Origin: Doris montereyensis
Taxonomy: Eukaryota; Mollusca; Gastropoda; Nudibranchia; Dorididae
Reading direction: 5' to 3'
Assembly (NCBI GenBank): GCA_037039925.1
Contig: JAXRKP010000988.1
Coordinates: 1 to 64,000, forward strand
DNA length: 64,000 nucleotides
Notes under the pieces: generated by a model
Database searches by the model: none
What the model was told of the DNA's origin: nothing
The model's input: only the letters and a program-made list of their open reading frames with translations
Shown: positions 24,624 to 64,000 of the stretch, one piece after another
Numbering within the stretch: the stretch's first letter is position 1
Layout of the letters: each line of letters starts with the position of its first letter
Program-made: the position numbers and the translations under genes

Positions 24624-27611
24624 TTCTCTCCTTCTCTCTATCTCCTTCATACCATTTATTACTTACTTATTTTCATATTTTTATTTCATTCTAGATCTGA
24701 ACCTTCCATTCTCGCTCATTCTTCACATCCCCCTCTACTACATTTCTTATCATCACTGTCTTTTTCTTTCTTTCTTTCTCCTTTCTGTTTTTCTTCTGAC
24801 ATCACATTGTGTGATGCCTGAGGTAGTACTTAGATCTAGATTCTAGATATTTCTCGTTTGTTGTCTGACGAAGGGTTATACCCAAAACGTCACGTGCTTG
24901 TTCTGTCTTTATTAGTGGAGTTGTCACTTATTGTCATATTTCGCCTTTAATTATTATGTAGTCTATGATTGACTTTTCACACCTGTCTTTATTTACTCTT
25001 GTATATTTGTGGATATCTTTATAAGGAAAAAGGTGTTGGCTATTTTCATGTTATTCTTAAGGCAAAATCTATTAATCTCTCTCCATTTGGAAAAGTTGTT
25101 GTCTCTCCTTCTTTACCTATTACTCCTCCAGACGTTTCTACATTGTTGCCTACTCTAGCGTTTTAAATCTCCTAAAAGCATTAGTTCCTGTTTTGGGTTT
25201 AGGCTTCTCTGTAGCTATTTGTAGATCATTTTCGAAGATATCTTTTTCTTCTTTAGTTGCGTCTTGATTTGGTCCATATTAATAATTTAATTTCTCGTCC
25301 TTTTGGTTTAATATTTACCTCTAATAGCCGTGAGCTTATAAATTTCCAACTTTTTAGTAGCTTGTCATGCCTTTCATGCACTAGGAGGCCTACTCCTGCT
25401 TTTATCTTTGACATCTACTCCTGAGAAGATTAAAATATTTTCTATTCCTTGTCCTTTTTTCTTTGTTTCTGTAATGGCCAAATTATCTACTTTGAATTTT
25501 TCCATTTCTTCACTAATTCTAACTCTTTTCTATTTATTGCCCTAACATTCCATGTTCCAAAAATCAGTCCGTATTCGTTTCCAAGTTTGTCTTGAAAGAT
25601 CAAGCCTGTTATATTGCATTTATTTCTCTCAATCGGTTTGGTTTTGGATAAGCTTGGGATTAGCCCACTGTACCCTAGGTGGATGGTGGGGTTTTGAGGC
25701 CCCCTACCAGGGCTTGTTATTTTCTGTCAGGGTTAAGTCCTCTAGCCTTTAGTCACCCAAGACCAGTCTACAAGGCAGCAGGTTGTTATTTTATGTCAGG
25801 TTAACTCCTTAGCCTCTGGTCGGTCAAAGCCTGCCTGCAAGGCAGCAGGAGACTTTTGGAGGGAGGATCATCTACTCCCTGTACAGGTGCTTACCTATCC
25901 ACTGCCCGGACATCTAGATCTAGATGTTTAAATTCATTAATTACTCATTACAAAAAAATAAAGTCTATTCCTAATTTGGCTGGGATCATGTTCAGGTCCA
26001 TCCTTAATGACGGATAGTGGCAAAGCTCATCCGTGTCATTAATGGTGAACCGAATGAGGGACAAGATCCTTTCACCATTAAAACTAATGAAGGATAGTGG
26101 CAAGTCTATCCGTTATGCTTGCGAATAGCGCGGCACCTGAAGTGATTTTTTTTTTTTTGAGTTTAGGCTTTTTGCTTTTAGTATATACATGAGTAACTTT
26201 CAAAATACAGTCATCCTATATCATTGAAAAGTTTGTAGCGTTCTTGGTTGCCATAGAAACGGCCGCCATCCTGGATTTTGACTCAATTTTTTAAATCTAT
26301 CTTCTCCCTTAGTTATGAATAAAATCACTCAAAACCTGTGCAGATCGTCTTTTCCATTCAATATCTAAAGAAGTGATTTCAGGTTTTTTCGATATTTTGG
26401 ATAGTTTTTTTTAAAAATTAATTTTTGAAAATACTATATATCGTGAATGTACAAAAACAGCCTTTTTAAAAAAAAAAAAATTCTCAAAAAATTTACAATA
26501 TATTAAAAAAAATCGACGTCATTCTATTAACATTGACAAGAGGAACCTGTGCCAAATATAATACAAATCGTTCGGTAAATGGTGGAGGAGAGAATTTTAG
26601 TGTGGAAAAACTCCATTTCGAGAAAAATGCAAATAAAAAAATCAAGAAAATAACACAAAACAAATTTTTTCAGACGGGCTTCCCTTGTTGTAGCAGCCCC
26701 CTTACTCTTTCGACAGTCTCTGGCATTGTTATTTATGTAAATAGGATTATAAATCTAGGTTTAGATGTGCACTGTTGTGAAAACAGACGTCGAAATGACC
26801 AGTTTTTGTGTTTTTCCTCTATATCCTATGCTTGTGCGCGTGTTTACATATACACTGACGCGTAACGCCTCTTATATCACACAGTTGACGGAGAGATAGC
26901 AAACGAGGTCAAATATCGTGTGCTGCCACATTTGGCGATTAACCGCCAATATACGGGTTTTTACTGCCATTTTCTTAGTCAGTGTTAGGGTAATTTACGT
27001 CAAAATTTTGACTGTTTTTTTATCTACCCTTGCCTACAAAATATTTTGCAAAAAAAAATTATATGTCAAATGGACATTTTTCTGCCATGAACTTGTAGAT
27101 AAATGATCGTTCTACCCGAATATGCAAAGAACAGAAAATCAACCTTTTGGTCCAAAAATCGCCAGTCCAGGTTCCCCCCTCCCCTTAGATTGCATAAAAT
27201 TGACAAAAAAGGTTAAATAGACATACTGATATAGGCAATATACATGAACGTGATATTACAAATAGGTAGAATATACAAATGGTCAACAATAACAAGATGA
27301 AGCATTCTAGGAGTGGGCAGGGCAATAAAGAATCACCTTCAAAATAACTGGGCAAGCCTTTTCAATTGTTTGACAGAAAGAAATGTCTTTAAATTCTTTT
27401 TAAAAACCTCAATGTAGATTGACAGATACAAATATCTACCTCATCTCCTTTATCTAAGTATATGTCAAAGAAATAATCGTTTATAATTAAATCTAGAGAG
27501 CTAGATCTAGGTCTACCTGTTGATCCCAGGCCTTTCTCAACGACTCGATCAAAATTGGCATCTTTATTGATGCCACACTACCTGTGCATCCTATAAGAAT
27601 ATGGGAGGCAT
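18070..27611 (-). CDS. PPCDC: phosphopantothenoylcysteine decarboxylase
   Basis: PPCDC decarboxylates 4'-phospho-N-pantothenoylcysteine to 4'-phosphopantetheine in cytosolic coenzyme A synthesis, using FMN (HFCD flavoprotein family). Minus-strand exons, 5' to 3', are 27611-27517, 23108-23013, 20850-20722, 19078-18912 and 18202-18070. They encode ILIGCTGSVASIK (nucleotide-binding start), DPVLHIELRKWAD with the conserved catalytic histidine, APLDANT, LCDNLL, the PxMNxxMW motif as PAMNTHMW, the active-site cysteine region ACGD, and GGMAEVATLV. Exons total 620 nt against about 612 nt of human coding sequence. The start-codon exon is missing from my reading. Exon 19078-18912 lacks three single bases, so literal translation breaks; assembly error is the likelier cause. 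A minisatellite copies the donor of exon 20850-20722. A TIR element ends 12 bp after the donor of exon 23108-23013. Confidence 0.92.
18310..18480. repeat. about 60-bp repeat, three copies (PPCDC intron)
   Basis: Three units share ctagacaccatcaaggtgca and tgtgaaactcaattcacagc. Confidence 0.88.
18912..19078 (-). CDS. PPCDC: PPCDC exon with the PAMN motif, frame broken
   Basis: After acceptor gttgccag the frame reads TCVIRAWDVQKPLL, then the frame must shift to read APAMNTHMWNHPITSQHV and GYTEVPCVSK, then shift again to read LACGDI before donor gtaaga. Each break is a deficit of one base: near 19034, near 18931 (an A run), and at the donor boundary near 18912 (a G run). The conservation on both sides of each break argues for sequence error rather than decay. 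Confidence 0.88.
19285..19745. repeat. about 57-bp complex minisatellite (PPCDC intron)
   Basis: About eight units mix acatttgcaattgagaaa, cacaaaggcaaactttaaaa and gagacaaggggtgatacag blocks in variable order and length. Confidence 0.92.
19945..20233 (-). repeat. tRNA-derived SINE, family B (PPCDC intron)
   Basis: A complete minus-oriented copy; a plus-oriented fragment of its tail (ttcatgttatagaaactggg) follows at 20279-20364. Confidence 0.85.
20374..20758 (-). repeat. PPCDC: 49-bp minisatellite made of a PPCDC exon end and its splice donor
   Basis: Eight full or partial units. On the PPCDC strand each contains atggcaaaaatggcttgtgg, tctgtgtgataatcttctg and then gtaagcaccc, i.e. the last 39 coding bases plus the start of the intron. 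The right-most unit is joined to the unique exon sequence, so its donor (20721) is the natural one. Seven of eight units keep GT at the donor place. Plus-strand open frames of up to 162 residues here are shadows. Confidence 0.95.
20722..20850 (-). CDS. PPCDC: PPCDC exon with the catalytic histidine
   Basis: The acceptor is cattgacag and the first donor is gtaagc at 20721-20716. The 43 codons include DPVLHIELRKWADILLIAPL and end DANTMAKMACGLCDNLL. The histidine of VLHIEL corresponds to the catalytic His of the family. The last 39 bases and the donor are repeated downstream in the 49-bp array at 20374-20758. Confidence 0.93.
22352..22434. repeat. (AT)n microsatellite
   Basis: About 41 perfect TA units inside the TIR element. 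Confidence 0.98.
22586..22695. repeat. (GA)n microsatellite
   Basis: A GA tract with GGGA interruptions, inside the same TIR element. Confidence 0.97.
23013..23108 (-). CDS. PPCDC: PPCDC exon 'VITTDHALHFF'
   Basis: The acceptor is ttccaacag and the donor gtaagt; the exon is 96 nt and phase 0. It encodes PEIRVITTDHALHFF and ends TNQDEWT, matching the vertebrate VVTTERAKHFYSPQDIP region. A TIR element begins 12 bp downstream of the donor. Confidence 0.92.
24574..24620. repeat. (CT)n microsatellite
   Basis: Perfect CT run in the first recognised PPCDC intron. Confidence 0.97.
24965..25915 (-). mobile_element. decayed LINE fragment (endonuclease region)
   Basis: On the minus strand it matches 33000-34240 along most of its length, including a 5'-side block of tandem units with ctgcctgcaaggcagcagg and a following region homologous to the endonuclease frame. 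The frame is broken several times. Confidence 0.75.
26905..27190 (-). repeat. dispersed repeat, family F
   Basis: The reverse complement of this stretch matches about 38880-39115: both contain gacaaaa/tgtccat.tgac, tagtcaa.tttgac and gccaa.tat.gac blocks in the same order. No TIRs were found. Confidence 0.65.
27517..27611 (-). CDS. PPCDC: PPCDC exon with the N-terminal GxTGS motif
   Basis: On the minus strand, after acceptor aaaacag, two bases complete a split codon and then ASHILIGCTGSVASIKMPIL is read, ending in WDQQ before donor gtagac. It aligns with the vertebrate segment containing GVTGSVAALK. Upstream in frame there is a stop and no ATG, so another 5' exon must exist. The donor has an A rather than the usual pattern after gt but is acceptable. 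Confidence 0.85.
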
Positions 27612-28003
27612 CTGTTTTGAAATTAAATTATTCAAATCGTTATGAAAAGAATAAAGATAGATATCTTTAATCACATATTTTATTCAAACAGGCTAAACTA
27701 AATCTAGATCTGAGTGAGATCTTGCCAAAGCCGCTTTGGATAATAGAAAATGAAAGTGGAAGTGTTAACGACCTTGACCTATACAACACAGCGGTAATTC
27801 CCAATAATAAAATCTCAAATCAAAACGCATAGCAATTTCACAGCTAAACCTTGAAGTATCTCAGAGTAAAAAGAATATTTGAGATATAGAAATAATATTT
27901 AAATGTTATTCTTTGGTTATATTTCTAAGAAAAAAGTATTCTAAAGCAAAATATTCACCTGAAAATTTGGACTGATTTACGAGAGTTGGGACAAACACAA
28001 AAG
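27612..28003. promoter_or_regulatory. short head-to-head interval between PPCDC and NBAS
   Basis: This 392-bp AT-rich interval separates the first recognised PPCDC exon (leftward) from the NBAS ATG (rightward). It is a candidate shared promoter. No TATA box, CpG island or start-site motif stands out. The missing PPCDC start exon may lie here or further right inside NBAS intron 1, so the call is inference from gene orientation only. Confidence 0.35.
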
Positions 28004-60749
<32,746 letters not shown>

Positions 60750-60956
60750 GTAAGTGCAGTCAGTTCTATCATTTTGTTCCTGGTCATGTACATACGTAAG
60801 TTGTATTGAATAAAATGAAGAAAAGTAACTTCGGTAGAATAAGATCTTGTTTCACATTTTTGTAATTGTGATTGAACATCATTTTCTTTTCTCTTTCAAA
60901 TTGTGTTGAGTTGGCCAAAGAAGGTTTTAAAATAAGAAAAACTTTTTTACCCACTT

Positions 60957-61250
60957 GCAAAACAAAGATGTTCTCGTGGGTTTTGGTTTGATTCAAAAAT
61001 GTTACCTGGACTGCCCTGTAAACAGCCAAAGGATCTTTAATATGCACAGTGTTGTGATCTGCACACGGGACTTCCTTTTTATCATCCGTCTCCGTGGGGA
61101 CTAGGTGTCGATCACCTCATTGGACTAGGTGAGGGAGGTTTACTGGAAAGAAAAGTGGAGAAAACTTTTCAACCTGACAGGGCTAGAACCCATGACCTTT
61201 TGGTGGAGAGGCCAACACCTTGCCTCTGGACTGCTGAGCCATGCAAGGAG
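60957..61250 (-). repeat. tRNA-derived SINE, family A
   Basis: In reverse it has cagaggcaaggtgttggcct, ggtcatgggttctagccctg, ggactaggtgtcgatc complement and ccctgtaaacagcc. It lies after the last recognised NBAS exon. Confidence 0.83.
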
Positions 61251-62114
61251 GAGACATCATTCAAGGAATCTAAAATGGTCTGAAAGCGTCCCTAGGATCA
61301 GATGTTTTAGTTTTTGCAAGGGGCTAAACACCAGCCCAGGACCCATTGTTCAGAGACTATTGTACATATGAATAACTGAATGACGAACTGTAATTGTTCA
61401 TTTACTAGTGTGCTCCCCAACGGAAGTCTTAAAATGCAGATTCAAGAAAGAAAAAAAATCTGGAGAAATCTGTGAATTGAACAAGCTAAGATCTGCAGTT
61501 AGTCTATCAGCTTGATTTACGTGTCCAACATTAACAGCAGAGAAAGAGTGAGAAAGATTTTTATGTTACATTGAAAAAGTATCTGAATGATCAGTAACTG
61601 TTTTCATGGCTAACTTTGTTGTATCCCACAGTTTCATAGCTTTGTTGTCATTGATCTATCAAAGTGTAAAACTAAATAAACGCAAAACTAGACTTCTTTT
61701 TTCTTAAGTGTTTAAAGTCTTGTTTATGTTTTATGGTTTTTCCGTTTCTTTCATCTCCTTTCTTTTCTTTTCTTTTTTTTTCATGACTTTAAAACATATA
61801 TCAGACAGAATCAGTTTCATATTGCTTGAACCCCCCCCCCCCAAAGAAATAAGGCAGCCATGTGAAGTTTAAATCATATACATGAGGCAAGGACTACTTA
61901 CAGTAGTCCTTGACATGAGGTAATATAAGGTAAAAAACAAACCCGACAAGGTTTCAGTCTCAAAATATGCTAATTCATGTGAATTCAAACACACTTTCAA
62001 TACAAAATTTAGTTTTTATGGATCTTGTTTCTTCCTATTCACTTATTGCTCTCCGAAGATTTTAGTTTTTAGTAAGATAGATCCAAGTCTGCGATGATGA
62101 TTTTGATTTTAAAC

Positions 62115-62126
62115 ATATCGTCGTCG

Positions 62127-62159
<33 letters not shown>

Positions 62160-62180
62160 GCATCATCATTATCATCATCA
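62115..62180. repeat. (CAT)n microsatellite
   Basis: CAT units with cgt and agc interruptions; the Ser-rich frame is an artefact. Confidence 0.95.
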
Positions 62181-62391
62181 TTGTCTTTTCACCCTATACC
62201 AGGGAACAGGCAACAAACTAGAAGTTACTATTTTGGCATTTCAGTTCGTCCTCTAGTCTTTCTATTTCTGGCGTAGTATTTCATGTCACACTCTTTTCAT
62301 TTGCAAAGTTTACAACCTCCTTGTTAGTTTCATGAACAAATCGTACATGAACCTCCTTTCCTCAAATAATAGGATTATTCCTCACTAGTTC

Positions 62392-62394
<3 letters not shown>

Positions 62395-62447
<53 letters not shown>
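62395..62447. repeat. (CT)n microsatellite
   Basis: Perfect CT run. Confidence 0.97.
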
Positions 62448-62454
<7 letters not shown>

Positions 62455-62864
62455 GGTTGTTCTTTCCTCAAATCATCCTCCTTTCCTCAAATTGTTCGTG
62501 GCCTACCTTTATCCTCTGTGGGTCTCTGTCTCTGTGGGTTCACTGAAGAGCATGTCTTGTAGTACTGTCTAAGGTTTTCTGAGGGTGTGTCTATCCATCT
62601 CCATTTTTTGCTGTCCTTTTTTTTTGTTTGTTTCTGGTTTTGTTAGGTAGGTTCTTTCCCAGAATGTTCATTTTCAATTTTATCTGACCACTGAATCCCG
62701 CAGTATTTTCCTTTAAACATATACAGCTACGTCATTTCGATGTGATTGATCGACACACTCAAAAATATTATTCTTAATTGTATGCGTTTATTGTAGTGCG
62801 TTGTGTTTGTGCAACACAATTGTGGTAAACGTCACATTATTGACATTTTCAAATTTCTCATTTG

Positions 62865-63198
62865 CATGAACCTTGCTTAGTTTACATGAACCTTCATGAA
62901 CCTTGTTGTTTACATGAACCTTTGTTAGTTTACATGAACCTTGTTAGTTTACATGAACTTGTTAGTTTACATGAACCTTCACATGAACCTTGTTAGTTTA
63001 AGGCGAACCTTATTAGGTTTACATGAACCTTCATGAACCTTGTTAGTTTATGAACCTTTGTTAGTTTACATGAACCTTGTTAGTTTACATGAACCTTGTT
63101 ATTTACATGAACCTGTTAGTTTACATGAACCTTATTATTTACATGAACCTTGTTAGTTTACATGAACCTTGTTAGTTTATATGAACCTTCATGAACCT
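62865..63198. repeat. 19-bp minisatellite
   Basis: About 16 copies of ttagtttacatgaaccttg, with truncated units. Confidence 0.95.

Positions 63199-64000
<802 letters not shown>

Overview
This is nuclear DNA from an animal, most likely a lophotrochozoan such as a mollusc. Genes are split by GT-AG introns, the intergenic DNA is AT-rich and full of SINE-like repeats, terminal-inverted-repeat (TIR) elements, minisatellites and very long (CT)n/(GA)n tracts, and nothing has bacterial operon structure. The species cannot be named from the sequence. Three conserved genes were recognised by translating exons and comparing them with vertebrate proteins as known to me; no search was run.

Layout: (1) 1-503 is a tetranucleotide microsatellite. 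(2) 940-4367 (+) holds the last three coding exons of a Mint/X11 adaptor (APBA family), ending the second PDZ domain; its 5' part lies outside the window. (3) 4368-18069 is gene-poor DNA with microsatellites, minisatellites, SINE-like copies and a 507-bp pogo/Tigger-like TIR element. (4) 18070-27611 (-) is PPCDC, the phosphopantothenoylcysteine decarboxylase of coenzyme A synthesis, in five recognised exons; the exon with the start codon was not found. (5) 28004-60749 (+) is the 5' part of NBAS, the ER tethering (NRZ complex) and nonsense-mediated-decay factor. It has 28 recognised exons covering about the first 980 of roughly 2,370 residues, and the rest lies beyond the window. (6) 60750-64000 is repeat-rich DNA, ending in a CT-rich compound microsatellite that runs off the edge.

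PPCDC and NBAS are divergent: 392 bp separate the first recognised PPCDC exon from the NBAS start codon. APBA and PPCDC converge. The three genes belong to unrelated housekeeping or neuronal processes, and I see no gene system linking them.

The most unusual feature is a 49-bp minisatellite in PPCDC whose repeat unit contains the 3' end of a coding exon plus its splice donor, so several copies of the donor stand in a row. Elsewhere, arrays, pyrimidine tracts and TIR elements sit within tens of bases of splice sites. Several conserved exons lack single bases, mostly in homopolymers and never with a base gained, which points to residual long-read assembly error rather than gene death. I found no CRISPR array, defence island, viral gene or other clearly new gene system.
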